Positions 26,543 through 34,917 of a stretch of DNA of 64,000 nt are shown here, one piece after another (positions within the stretch are counted from its first letter, which is position 1; each line of letters starts with the position of its first letter). The position numbers and the translations under genes were made by a program. The notes below the pieces were generated by a model, which made no database searches, was not told where the DNA came from, and was given only the letters and a program-made list of their open reading frames with translations. Origin of the DNA: JAVBLW01 sp031553215 (lineage in GTDB: Bacteria > Bacillota_I > Bacilli_A > Acholeplasmatales > Anaeroplasmataceae); contig JAVBLW010000005.1 of assembly GCA_031553215.1 (NCBI GenBank), positions 1 through 64,000 on the forward strand. Reading direction: 5' to 3'.

Positions 26543-27028
26543 CTAATCAGAAAAGATGTATCTAACTTCTTTACAAAAAATTTCAATCTCAATGTTTTTT
26601 ATTTTCTTCTTATTTCCCGCAAGTTTCAAATTAACTTGACCATAACTTACCATGTAAAATAAAATTTCCAAATTGTAATCTCTATAAATATTTAGAAATT
26701 CATTGATATTGTAAATATTAGATCTTTTACCATATCCATTACCGCGATCCCTAATTTGCTTTTTAGGAAAATATTGTGAAACGATAACATTGCATTCTTC
26801 CTCACATTTCACATCATTTTCAAAAATAAATTCTATTCTAACTTTTTTCGCATGAAACCCAGTAAAATCAAATGAGTCATCATCATGGTTTTCTAAATCA
26901 TTTGAGACAACTATTAAAACATTATTATTGATTCTAATTTCATCCACTTTGTAGTCATGCAACACAGGCATAAAGGGAAAGCCATCCTTAATTTCTGGTT
27001 TTAACTTATATTCTAAAACTTTTTCCAA
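26543..27028 (-). CDS. Hypothetical soluble protein, 161 aa
   Basis: I do not recognise this protein. It has no signal peptide or membrane segment. It is rich in alternating beta-type stretches (EIRINNNVLIVVSND, KKVRIEFIFEND, QVNLKLAG, NIEIEIFCKEVRYIF), suggesting an all-beta fold, and carries an acidic NHDDDSFDF loop. It is a single gene downstream of tRNA-Thr with a terminator of its own. No neighbour hints at a function. GGAAAG-like bases precede the ATG. Confidence 0.55.
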   Translation of the reverse strand: MEKVLEYKLKPEIKDGFPFMPVLHDYKVDEIRINNNVLIVVSNDLENHDDDSFDFTGFHAKKVRIEFIFENDVKCEEECNVIVSQYFPKKQIRDRGNGYGKRSNIYNINEFLNIYRDYNLEILFYMVSYGQVNLKLAGNKKKIKNIEIEIFCKEVRYIFSD

Positions 27029-27073
27029 AATGTTTCTTTCCTTTCAAAATGAAGACTTTTTACTTAAACTATA

Positions 27074-27149
27074 TGGTGCCGTTAACCGGGATCGAACCGA
27101 TGACCTCATCCTTACCATGGATGTGCTCTACCTACTGAGCCATAACGGC
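27074..27149 (-). tRNA. tRNA-Thr (anticodon GGU)
   Basis: A complete 76-nt cloverleaf lies on the minus strand: acceptor GCCGTTA/TAACGGC with discriminator A and encoded CCA, D-arm GCTC/GAGC, anticodon stem CATCC/GGATG with loop ATGGTAA (anticodon GGT, reads ACC and ACU), and a TTCGATC T-loop. Confidence 0.96.
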
Positions 27150-27157
27150 ATATATAA

Positions 27158-27186
27158 AATATAGCAAATACGATATCAAAAATCAA
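27158..27186 (-). promoter_or_regulatory. Promoter of tRNA-Thr
   Basis: On the minus strand, TTGATT (27181-27186), 17 nt, TATATT (27158-27163), 8 nt before the mature tRNA 5' end. The tuf terminator lies just upstream, so the tRNA is transcribed independently. Confidence 0.7.
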
Positions 27187-27193
27187 TAGAAAT

Positions 27194-27216
27194 AAAAAAA
27201 CCATGAAAATTCATGG
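27194..27216 (-). terminator. Rho-independent terminator after tuf
   Basis: On the minus strand a CCATGAA/TTCATGG stem (27210-27216 with 27201-27207) is followed by seven U residues. It ends the str operon. Confidence 0.9.
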
Positions 27217-27233
27217 CTTTTAATTAGTTAATA

Positions 27234-28418
27234 CTATTCAACGATTTCAACTACTGAACCAGCACCAACAGTACGTCCACCTTCACGGATAGAGAACTTA
27301 GTTCCTTGTTCGATAGCAATTGGGTGAATTAATTCAACGTTCATAACTGTATTATCTCCAGGCATAACCATTTCTACACCTTCTTGTAAAGTGATTACTC
27401 CTGTGATATCAGTAGTACGGAAATAGAATTGAGGGCGATAGTTACTGAAGAATGGAGTATGACGTCCACCTTCTTCTTTAGAAAGAACGTAAACTTGAGC
27501 AGTAAATCTGAAATGAGGTTTAACTGATCCTGGTTTTGCTAAAACTTGACCACGTTGGATGTCTTCACGAGCAACCCCACGTAATAAAGCTCCGATATTG
27601 TCTCCAGCTTCAGCGTAGTCTAATAATTTACGGAACATTTCAACTCCAGTAACTGTAGTTGATTTTGTATCTCTGATACCGATAATTTCTACTACGTCTC
27701 CAACTTTAACTTGACCACGTTCAACGCGTCCTGTAGCAACAGTTCCACGTCCAGTGATAGTAAATACGTCTTCAACTGGCATTAAGAAAGTTTTATCAAC
27801 GTCACGAGTTGGAGTTGGAATATAGCTATCTACTGCAGCCATTAATTCTTCAACTTTTGCAACCCATTGAGGTTCACCATTTAATGCTCCTAAAGCTGAA
27901 CCACGGATAAATGGAATTTCATCTCCAGGGAATTCATAAGCGCTTAATAATTCACGGATATCCATTTCTACTAAGTCGATGAATTCTTCATCTTCAACCA
28001 TATCACATTTGTTTAAGAATACTACTAATCTAGGTACTCCAACTTGTTTAGATAATAAGATGTGTTCACGAGTTTGAGGCATTGCTCCGTCAGCGGCAGA
28101 AACTACTAAGATTCCTCCGTCCATTTGAGCAGCTCCAGTGATCATGTTTTTAACATAGTCAGCATGTCCTGGGCAGTCAACGTGTGCATAGTGACGATTT
28201 GCAGTTTGATATTCAACGTGAGAAGTATTGATAGTGATTCCACGTTCTTTTTCTTCTGGTGCTCCGTCGATTTGGTCATATGCCATAGCAGTAGCTCCAC
28301 CTTGTTTTGCTAATACGTTAGTAATAGCAGCAGTTAACGTAGTTTTACCATGGTCAACGTGTCCAATTGTTCCAATGTTAACATGTGGTTTAGTACGTTC
28401 AAATTTTTGTTTTGCCAT
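27234..28418 (-). CDS. tuf: Elongation factor Tu
   Basis: This 394-residue EF-Tu delivers aminoacyl-tRNA to the ribosome. G motifs are GHVDHGKT, DCPGHADYV, NKCDMV and GSALGAL. The length is normal. It is the last gene of the str operon, with its own promoter in the 93-nt gap after fusA, which fits the need for very high expression. AGGAGG precedes the ATG. Confidence 0.99.
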   Translation of the reverse strand: MAKQKFERTKPHVNIGTIGHVDHGKTTLTAAITNVLAKQGGATAMAYDQIDGAPEEKERGITINTSHVEYQTANRHYAHVDCPGHADYVKNMITGAAQMDGGILVVSAADGAMPQTREHILLSKQVGVPRLVVFLNKCDMVEDEEFIDLVEMDIRELLSAYEFPGDEIPFIRGSALGALNGEPQWVAKVEELMAAVDSYIPTPTRDVDKTFLMPVEDVFTITGRGTVATGRVERGQVKVGDVVEIIGIRDTKSTTVTGVEMFRKLLDYAEAGDNIGALLRGVAREDIQRGQVLAKPGSVKPHFRFTAQVYVLSKEEGGRHTPFFSNYRPQFYFRTTDITGVITLQEGVEMVMPGDNTVMNVELIHPIAIEQGTKFSIREGGRTVGAGSVVEIVE

Positions 28419-28474
28419 TCTAAATGGTCCTCCTATATATTTATATTATTTTTTTACCTATAATTTACATTAAT

Positions 28475-28503
28475 ATTTTACCCTATTGAATAGGTAAAAT
28501 CAA
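28475..28503 (-). promoter_or_regulatory. Promoter of tuf overlapping an inverted repeat
   Basis: On the minus strand, TTGATT (28498-28503), 17 nt, TAAAAT (28475-28480). The spacer and both boxes form an inverted repeat (TTTTACCTAT / ATAGGGTAAAA), so the same sequence can act as promoter DNA or, in fusA read-through RNA, as a hairpin. Confidence 0.6.
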
Positions 28504-28511
28504 GTGCAAAA

Positions 28512-30581
28512 TTATTGTCCGCGTTTTTTAACGATTTCTTCTTGAATTGAACGAGGACAAGCTTCATAATGATCCATTTGCATAATGAAAGTTCCACGTC
28601 CTTGTGTATTAGAACGTAATGCAGTTGCATATCCAAACATTTCTGATAATGGTACATAAGCACGAATTGCTAAAGCATTTCCACGACGTTCTTGTGATTC
28701 AAGACGTCCACGACGGCTAGTTAAGTCTCCGATAACATTTCCTACATAATCTTCAGGAACTGTAACATCAACAACCATGATTGGTTCTAATAATGCAGGT
28801 TTACATTTATCTTTACATGCTTTTAATGCCATTGAAGCAGCTATTTTATAAGCCATTTCTGATGAGTCTACGTCATGGTAAGATCCATCAAATAATGTAC
28901 ATTTAATATCAATAACTGGATATCCAGCAATAATCCCATTAGGTAAAGCTTCTTGTAATCCTTTATCAGTTACAGGAATGTATTCACGTGGAACAGTTCC
29001 CCCAACGATAGCATCAACGAATTCATATCCTTTTTCAGGATTTGGTTCGAATTTAATCCATACATGTCCGTATTGTCCACGTCCACCTGATTGACGGATG
29101 AATTTTCCTTCAACGTCAGCAGGAACAGTGATAGTTTCACGGTAAGAAACTTGAGGTGCACCAACGTTTGCTTCAACGTTGAATTCACGTTTCATACGGT
29201 CAACAATGATGTCTAAGTGTAATTCACCCATACCAGCAATAATTGTTTGACCAGTTTCTTGATCACTATATGTTCTAAATGTTGGATCTTCTTCAGCTAA
29301 TTTTAATAAAGCTTGAGTCATTTTATCTTGGTCAGCTTTAGTTTTTGGTTCTACAGCTACGTTAATAACTGGTTCAGGGAATACCATAGTTTCAAGTACG
29401 AATGAAGCTTTTTCACTTCCTAAAGTATCTCCAGTTGTAGTTCCTTTAAAACCTACTGCAGCAGCGATATCTCCAGCGAATACTTCTTTAATTTCTTCAC
29501 GGTGATTAGCATGCATTTGCATAATACGTCCAAGACGTTCTTTTATATCTTTTGTTGTATTTTTAACATATGATCCTGATTGTACAGTACCTGCATAAAC
29601 ACGGAAATAAGTTAATTTTCCAATAAATGGATCTGTTACTACTTTAAATGCTAAAGCAGCGAAATCAGAAGAATCTGATGGAATAATTTCTACTTGGCTT
29701 CCATCTTCTTCATGTCCATAGATAGTATCTACTTCTAATGGAGAAGGTAAATAGTCGATAACAGCATTTAACATAAGTTTAACACCCATGTTTTTGAATG
29801 CTGAACCGCATAATACTGGGAAGAATTGAACGCTTAGTGTAGCTTTTCTAATAACTTCTTTGATTTTTTCAATAGAGATTTCTTCACCTTCAAGGTAAGC
29901 CATCATTAATTCTTCATCAAATTCAGCAATAGTTTCAATTAACTCTGCACGTTTTTCTTCTACTATATCAGTATATTCGGCAGGAATTTCACCAATTGTA
30001 TAGTTTTCTTCTTTGTCTCCAGCATAGAAGTAAGCTTTTCTTTCTAACAAGTCGATTTGACCCTTAAATTGATCTTCAGCTCCCATTGGCCATTGAACAG
30101 CAGCAGCTTTTGCTCCTAAACGATCGTGAATAGTTCCGATTGAATAAGCAAAGTCAGCTCCAGTTTTATCCATTTTGTTTACGAATACAATACGAGGTAC
30201 ATTGTAATCAGTAGCTTGACGCCAAACTGTTTCAGTTTGAGGTTCAACTCCTGCTTGACCATCTAATACTGTAACCGCACCATCAAGTACACGCAAGCTA
30301 CGGCTAACTTCTACTGTGAAGTCAACGTGACCTGGAGTATCAATGATGTTTACGCGGTATCCTTGCCATACTGCAGTTGTTGCTGCAGATGATATAGTGA
30401 TTCCACGTTCTTTTTCTTGTTCCATAAAGTCCATAACAGAAGCACCATCATGAGTTTCTCCCATTTTATGAATTTTTCCTGTATGATACAAGATACGTTC
30501 TGTAGTAGTCGTTTTACCAGCATCAATGTGTGCCATGATACCGATATTACGAGTATTTTCTAGTGAATATTGTCTAGGCAT
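28512..30581 (-). CDS. fusA: Elongation factor G
   Basis: This 689-residue translocase GTPase shows AHIDAGKTTTTERIL, DTPGHVDFT and NKMDKTGADF, then domains II-V including the domain IV/V stretch GRGQYGHVWIKFEP. It is full length, in the canonical rpsL-rpsG-fusA-tuf order, 24 nt after rpsG. Confidence 0.99.
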   Translation of the reverse strand: MPRQYSLENTRNIGIMAHIDAGKTTTTERILYHTGKIHKMGETHDGASVMDFMEQEKERGITISSAATTAVWQGYRVNIIDTPGHVDFTVEVSRSLRVLDGAVTVLDGQAGVEPQTETVWRQATDYNVPRIVFVNKMDKTGADFAYSIGTIHDRLGAKAAAVQWPMGAEDQFKGQIDLLERKAYFYAGDKEENYTIGEIPAEYTDIVEEKRAELIETIAEFDEELMMAYLEGEEISIEKIKEVIRKATLSVQFFPVLCGSAFKNMGVKLMLNAVIDYLPSPLEVDTIYGHEEDGSQVEIIPSDSSDFAALAFKVVTDPFIGKLTYFRVYAGTVQSGSYVKNTTKDIKERLGRIMQMHANHREEIKEVFAGDIAAAVGFKGTTTGDTLGSEKASFVLETMVFPEPVINVAVEPKTKADQDKMTQALLKLAEEDPTFRTYSDQETGQTIIAGMGELHLDIIVDRMKREFNVEANVGAPQVSYRETITVPADVEGKFIRQSGGRGQYGHVWIKFEPNPEKGYEFVDAIVGGTVPREYIPVTDKGLQEALPNGIIAGYPVIDIKCTLFDGSYHDVDSSEMAYKIAASMALKACKDKCKPALLEPIMVVDVTVPEDYVGNVIGDLTSRRGRLESQERRGNALAIRAYVPLSEMFGYATALRSNTQGRGTFIMQMDHYEACPRSIQEEIVKKRGQ

Positions 30582-30605
30582 TTTAATATGACTCCTTCGT
30601 TTTGA

Positions 30606-31076
30606 TTAGAAACGGTAATGAGCAAATGCTTTATTAGCTTCAGCCATTTTGTGTGTATCTTCACGTTTTTTAACTGATGCTCCTTGTCCATTAGCTGCAT
30701 CCATGATTTCTTTAGCTAATTTTTCTTCCATTGTCTTTTCGTTACGTAGACGAGAATATTTAATTAACCATCTTAAACCTAAAGTTTGTCTTCTTTCAGG
30801 TCTTACTTCTACTGGAACTTGATAGTTTTGTCCACCGATACGGCGGCTTCTAACTTCAATAACAGGCATGATATTATTCATAGCATTATTGAAAACTTCA
30901 AGTGGATCTTGACCAGTTGTTTCTTTAACACGGTCTAAAGCACCGTATAATATGCTTTGTGCAGTTCCTTTTTTACCATCATACATGATAGAGTTAATGA
31001 TTCTAGTTACTGTCTTAGAACCATAAATTGGATCTGGAAGCACGTCTCTTTTAGCGATATGTCCCTTACGAGGCAT
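30606..31076 (-). CDS. rpsG: Ribosomal protein uS7
   Basis: This 156-residue S7 nucleates assembly of the 30S head. MPRKGHIAKRDVLPDPIYGS, GGQNYQVPVEV and RWLIKYSRLRNEKTM are typical. It lies between rpsL and fusA. Confidence 0.99.
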   Translation of the reverse strand: MPRKGHIAKRDVLPDPIYGSKTVTRIINSIMYDGKKGTAQSILYGALDRVKETTGQDPLEVFNNAMNNIMPVIEVRSRRIGGQNYQVPVEVRPERRQTLGLRWLIKYSRLRNEKTMEEKLAKEIMDAANGQGASVKKREDTHKMAEANKAFAHYRF

Positions 31077-31121
31077 GAGCGATTCCTCCTTTATATATAT
31101 TATCAGATTTTGTTTGTTTTA

Positions 31122-31574
31122 TTATTTTTTCTTAGCTGGTGCTTGAACTGGTTTACCATTAACCATTTTTGGTCTCTTAGCTCCATACTTTGAACGTGAT
31201 TGCATACGATTAGCAACACCTGTTGAATCTAATGCTCCACGGATAACATGGTAACGTACCCCTGGAAGGTCTTTTACACGTCCTCCACGAATTAATACAG
31301 TACTATGTTCTTGTAATGAATGTCCAATACCAGGAATGTATGCAGTTACTTCGATTCCATTTGATAATCTAACACGCGCATATTTTCTTAAAGCTGAGTT
31401 AGGTTTCTTTGGTGTCATTGTTGTAACACGAGTACATACTCCACGTTTTTGAGGTGAATTTATACTTGTATAACGTTTTTCAAGAGAGTTGAATCCAACA
31501 CCTAAACTAGGTGATTTAGATTTACTAGTCTTATCTTGTCTTCCTTTACGAACTAATTGTGCTATTGTTGGCAT
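31122..31574 (-). CDS. rpsL: Ribosomal protein uS12
   Basis: This 150-residue S12 is at the decoding centre. It has MTPKKPNSALRKYARVRL and GGRVKDLPGVRYH with the two lysines whose change gives streptomycin resistance still present, so no resistance is predicted. A roughly 12-residue Lys-rich C-terminal extension (NGKPVQAPAKKK) is usual in Firmicutes. It is the first gene of the str operon, under a strong promoter. Confidence 0.99.
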   Translation of the reverse strand: MPTIAQLVRKGRQDKTSKSKSPSLGVGFNSLEKRYTSINSPQKRGVCTRVTTMTPKKPNSALRKYARVRLSNGIEVTAYIPGIGHSLQEHSTVLIRGGRVKDLPGVRYHVIRGALDSTGVANRMQSRSKYGAKRPKMVNGKPVQAPAKKK

Positions 31575-31657
31575 TACGGTTTCTCCTTTCTATCACATCG
31601 TGACATCTTAATCTATTAACCATAAAAATAATTTTATAAATTTTTCACAGCATGCAC

Positions 31658-31686
31658 ATTATACAAAATCAAAACGTTCTAGTCAA
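31658..31686 (-). promoter_or_regulatory. Strong promoter of the str operon
   Basis: On the minus strand, TTGACT (31681-31686), 17 nt, TATAAT (31658-31663), about 85 nt before rpsL. The leader is AT-rich without an obvious ribosomal-protein binding hairpin. Confidence 0.88.
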
Positions 31687-31765
31687 TGATAATTTTAAAA
31701 AAAGTTTTGTTTTTATTGAAAAAAAAATATTTTTACACAAACACACGAAGCCGTGTAAACAAAAA

Positions 31766-31796
31766 ACATTGAGATTACAATGTTTTTTTATTTTTT
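31766..31796. terminator. Bidirectional-looking terminator hairpin upstream of rpsL
   Basis: AAAACATTG and CAATGTTTT form a 9-bp stem with a 6-nt loop. Runs of T and A flank it on both strands, and a second inverted repeat (TTTACAC/GTGTAAA) sits next to it. It probably stops minus-strand read-through from the 32-34 kb gene into the str operon. The rest of the 31575-32050 gap holds the str promoter, tRNA-Arg and two more terminators. Confidence 0.6.
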
Positions 31797-31865
31797 AAAT
31801 AAAATTAGTTTTTAATATTTTTTGCTTTCTTTTGTTATTAATTTATGTTATTATAGTATTTGTTT

Positions 31866-31940
31866 GGTCGCATAGTATAATGGATATTACAAGGCCCTCC
31901 TAAGGCCTAAAAGATGGTTCGAATCCATCTGCGACTGCCA
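31866..31940 (+). tRNA. tRNA-Arg (anticodon CCU)
   Basis: A complete cloverleaf lies on the plus strand: acceptor GGTCGCA/TGCGACT (terminal G-U), discriminator G and encoded CCA, anticodon stem AGGCC/GGCCT with loop CTCCTAA (anticodon CCT, reads AGG), T-arm GATGG-TTCGAAT-CCATC. It is the only plus-strand gene between 23 and 55 kb. A weak -10 (TATAGT) lies just upstream. Confidence 0.95.
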
Positions 31941-31952
31941 GTTAGATTTTTT

Positions 31953-31983
31953 CTTTATTCCTGAGGAATAAAGTTTTTTTATT
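31953..31983 (+). terminator. Rho-independent terminator after tRNA-Arg
   Basis: CTTTATTCC/GGAATAAAG stem (31953-31961 with 31965-31973), 3-nt loop, then seven or more T residues on the plus strand. Confidence 0.92.
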
Positions 31984-31987
31984 TATA

Positions 31988-32038
31988 AACAAAAAGCAAC
32001 CCCTACAATCATCCAAATGGAGATTCGTAGAAGTTGCT
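31988..32038 (-). terminator. Long terminator hairpin after the VVEE-repeat gene
   Basis: On the minus strand AGCAACTTCTACGAATC pairs with GATTGTAGGGGTTGCT (G-U pairs and one bulge), followed by UUUUUG. Confidence 0.75.
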
Positions 32039-32050
32039 ATTTTAAATATT

Positions 32051-34684
32051 TTAATTTTCTATTGTTGTTTTAACTTTAAATGTTCTACCACCAACAACAA
32101 CAATCATCTTAACTGCAGCGTCTGTAAATTCATTCGCATAGACAGTTAATACTTTATTCAATACCCCTTGACTAACAACAGTTATATAATTAGTATCCTT
32201 AGAAATTAAACCTTTTAATTTTAATGTGTTTATATCTACTGTATCATTATCATCGAAATTGCTTGCTATATCATCTATATATATTTTTTCTTCAATTTTT
32301 TCACCAATAACTACAGGTTCTTTATTTGCTGTTGGTACAAGTTTTTCTAATATATCCGAGTCAAATGTTGTAGCATTATTAAAGGCTATCTCTGATTTTA
32401 ATAAATCTACTAAATTATTTTTTATTAATACTTCTTGTGAATCTAATACAAAATCTTCAGCATAATTTTTTTCGAAATACTTTTTATTAACTTGTAATTC
32501 TTTATTAACACCAATATCTTCAATTAAAACAATTGTTTTCTTGCATGATAATTCTGATTTTACCCTCATCAACATTGGTACATTTTCATATTTTTTCTTA
32601 TTACCAACATTTCTAAAATGATATTTTGATTGTTCATATTCAAGGGGATCTAATGCTAAATATACTCTTAAAGTCTTTCCAACGATATTTAACTTAGCAA
32701 TAACTTCACGACCTCTTCTAAAAGTTTCACCAGTCTTGCTAACTCTACATTTAACTTTTTTGTATTTTAATAAAGCATTTTTTATACGACTATACTTTTC
32801 TTGAAGAGAATCATCTGCCATTTTAAATTTATATGAATATGGCTTTCCAACGGTTATTTTAGGTTCTTTCATTTCAAAGTTATTCTCTGTTAGAGTATTT
32901 GATTCAGGAATTTCAGTGATTTCATCATTTTCACTTCCATCATCTTCATCATCGTCCTCGTCGTCTTCTTCCTCTTCTTCCTCTTCGTCGTCTTCTTCAT
33001 CATCTTCATCATCGTCATCACTGACTTGAGTATTAACTAATTTCTTGTTATTTTCAATTTCATCGTCTTCGTCGTCTTCTTCGTTATCAATATATTCATC
33101 GTCATCTTCTTCATCATCTTCATCGTCTTTATCTTCTTTATCTTCTTTTGCTATTGTAAGATTTCTAGAAGCCAGCATTTTTTCAAGAATAGCTTGACGA
33201 CGTAATTGCAATAATGTTTTTGTATCTTTCTTTTCTTCCACAACTGCTTCTTCTACAACTGTTTCTTCTACACCTGTTTCTTCTACAACTGCTTCTTCCA
33301 CAACTGTTTCTTCTACAATTGCCTCTTCCACAACTGTTTCTTCTACAACTGCCTCTTCTGCAACTGTTTCTTCTACAACTGCCTCTTCTACAACTGCTTC
33401 TTCTACAACTGCTTCTTCCACAACTGTTTCTTCTACAACTGGTTCTTCTACAATTGCCTCTTCTACAACTGCTTCTTCTACAATTGCCTCTTCCACAACT
33501 GTTTCTTCTACAACTGCCTCTTCTGCAACTGTTTCTTCTACAACTGCCTCTTCTACAACTGCTTCTTCTACAACTGGTTCTTCCACAACTGTTTCTTCTA
33601 CAACTGTTTCTTCCACAACTTTTTCTTCCACAACTGTTTCTTCCACAACTGTTTCTTCCACAACTGTTTCTTCTACAACTGCTTCTTCCACAACTGTTTC
33701 TTCTACAATTGGTTCTTCCACAACTGTTTCTTCTACAACTGTTTCTTCTACAACTGGTTCTTCCACAACTGCTTCTTCTACAACTGCTTCTTCCACAACT
33801 GTTTCTTCTACAACTGCTTCTTCTACAACTGCTTCTTCCACAACTGTTTCTTCTACAGCGGCTTCTTCCACAACTGTTTCTTCTACAACTGTTTCTTCTA
33901 CAACTGGTTCTTCTACAACTGGTTCAGTTTCCTCAATATATTTTTCCTGTTCTTGATTTTCTTTAATTGGATCGATTTTTACGTCTACAATATATCCAGT
34001 TGCGCCATTTACGGGTTCCCATGAAATCGTGTTGTTTTCTCTTACTAATTCTGGAGAATCTAATTTTCCACCATTAAAACAATTATAAACAGCAGGATCA
34101 CTTTGAGTAGTTCTATATGGACTTCCTATTGCTACTATTTCAACTCTATAGTTACCTGTAGAACTTGGCAATTCATAATGATTTTCACCAATAATTTTTT
34201 CAAATTCACCGTTAACAGTTATCACATAAGCTGCGGCTTCCACTATATAATCCCATTTTAAAATAGTTTTGTTCCTATTCTTAACAACTTTTAACTTAGG
34301 AGAATCTAATTTTACTGTATGAACTTCAAAATTCATTTCCTTTGATTTGATTCCATCTATGAATAAATTTGTTTCATCTACAGCTTTAACAGTAATGCTA
34401 TATTTCGAAGGTTGTTTTGGATCTAATTCTATTGAATTACCTTCCACGTAATAACTCTTTTTTCCTGATAATCCATCTTTCATGATTATATTTTTCTTAA
34501 TTATTATTAATACATTAATTATAATTGAAGCTGCAAGTAATATAGCTAAATCTCTAATGATTTGATTTTTCATGTCAGAGTTTTCAGTTTTAATTAGTAT
34601 GTCAATAAATACAAAAGCAAAAATAATTATGACAATCAAAAAGGAAAAAGCAATTATTTTTGATTTATTTTTGTACTTTTTCAT
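32051..34684 (-). CDS. Membrane-anchored VVEE-repeat protein with FN3-like, acidic, paralogous and L15-like domains
   Basis: This 877-residue protein of unknown function starts at MKKYKNK (AGAGGTG upstream). In order it has two membrane segments (about 10-30 and 40-60), an FN3-like beta domain (about 125-210, KLDSPELV-type strands and W/Y core), 46 tandem VVEEx pentapeptides (about 256-485), Asp/Glu-rich low complexity (about 500-590), and the KYKKVKCRVSKT...GKTLRVYLALDPLEYE domain shared with the 579-aa protein at 4000-5739. A C-terminal region (about 815-877) matches the end of ribosomal protein uL15: VDINTLKLKGLI, then NKVLTVYANEFTDAAV and VVVGGRTFKV. It sits between rpoC and rpsL, where Bacillus has the small L7Ae-like gene ybxF. 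No function should be assigned. Confidence 0.8.
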   Translation of the reverse strand: MKKYKNKSKIIAFSFLIVIIIFAFVFIDILIKTENSDMKNQIIRDLAILLAASIIINVLIIIKKNIIMKDGLSGKKSYYVEGNSIELDPKQPSKYSITVKAVDETNLFIDGIKSKEMNFEVHTVKLDSPKLKVVKNRNKTILKWDYIVEAAAYVITVNGEFEKIIGENHYELPSSTGNYRVEIVAIGSPYRTTQSDPAVYNCFNGGKLDSPELVRENNTISWEPVNGATGYIVDVKIDPIKENQEQEKYIEETEPVVEEPVVEETVVEETVVEEAAVEETVVEEAVVEEAVVEETVVEEAVVEEAVVEEPVVEETVVEETVVEEPIVEETVVEEAVVEETVVEETVVEETVVEEKVVEETVVEETVVEEPVVEEAVVEEAVVEETVAEEAVVEETVVEEAIVEEAVVEEAIVEEPVVEETVVEEAVVEEAVVEEAVVEETVAEEAVVEETVVEEAIVEETVVEEAVVEETGVEETVVEEAVVEEKKDTKTLLQLRRQAILEKMLASRNLTIAKEDKEDKDDEDDEEDDDEYIDNEEDDEDDEIENNKKLVNTQVSDDDDEDDEEDDEEEEEEEDDEDDDEDDGSENDEITEIPESNTLTENNFEMKEPKITVGKPYSYKFKMADDSLQEKYSRIKNALLKYKKVKCRVSKTGETFRRGREVIAKLNIVGKTLRVYLALDPLEYEQSKYHFRNVGNKKKYENVPMLMRVKSELSCKKTIVLIEDIGVNKELQVNKKYFEKNYAEDFVLDSQEVLIKNNLVDLLKSEIAFNNATTFDSDILEKLVPTANKEPVVIGEKIEEKIYIDDIASNFDDNDTVDINTLKLKGLISKDTNYITVVSQGVLNKVLTVYANEFTDAAVKMIVVVGGRTFKVKTTIEN
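33230..33919 (-). repeat. 46 tandem 15-bp repeats encoding VVEE(T/A/P/K)
   Basis: A continuous in-frame array codes for 46 units, mostly VVEET, VVEEA and VVEEP, with rare VAEEA, IVEEx, AVEET and GVEET variants. Units 24-30 and 35-41 carry the same variant order (A-A-T-VAEEA-T-A-IVEE), showing a block duplication with a 165-bp offset. The run is a likely slippage site. Reading frames on the plus strand across it (LLPQLF-type) are shadows. Confidence 0.97.
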
Positions 34685-34877
34685 ATTAAGCACCTCTATT
34701 CGTCATTTATTTAATTATACAACGTTCTAAAATTAATTTCTATATGAAGGGGTCTTTTTTTATCTTTTTTTTGTGTTTTTTGTGTTTTTTAGTACAATTA
34801 TATTAAAAAAACGAAAAAATTATAATTTTATGTAAATTATTTAAAGAAAATTATTACTGTTTTAAAATAATAAAAAT

Positions 34878-34913
34878 AAAAGACCAAAATACATCTTACT
34901 ATATTTTGGTCTT
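34878..34913 (-). terminator. Rho-independent terminator after rpoC
   Basis: On the minus strand a 12-bp stem AAGACCAAAATA/TATTTTGGTCTT (34902-34913 with 34880-34891) is followed by a U-rich tract, 5 nt after the rpoC stop. The rest of the gap to 34684 is A/T-rich, with a TATAAT at 34714-34719 as a likely -10 for the repeat-protein gene. Confidence 0.88.
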
Positions 34914-34917
34914 ATTT

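Noticed and set aside
28478..28663. Short minus-strand frame overlapping the end of fusA
   Set aside because: It is a frame-shifted reading inside fusA and has no support of its own.
33230..33919. CRISPR-like tandem repeat
   Set aside because: The repeats are 15 bp, contiguous, without spacers, and keep a protein reading frame.
33214..33966. Plus-strand frame of 250 residues rich in LLPQLF repeats
   Set aside because: It is the antisense reading of the VVEE repeat array. The minus-strand gene has start, SD, domains and stop, and this has none.
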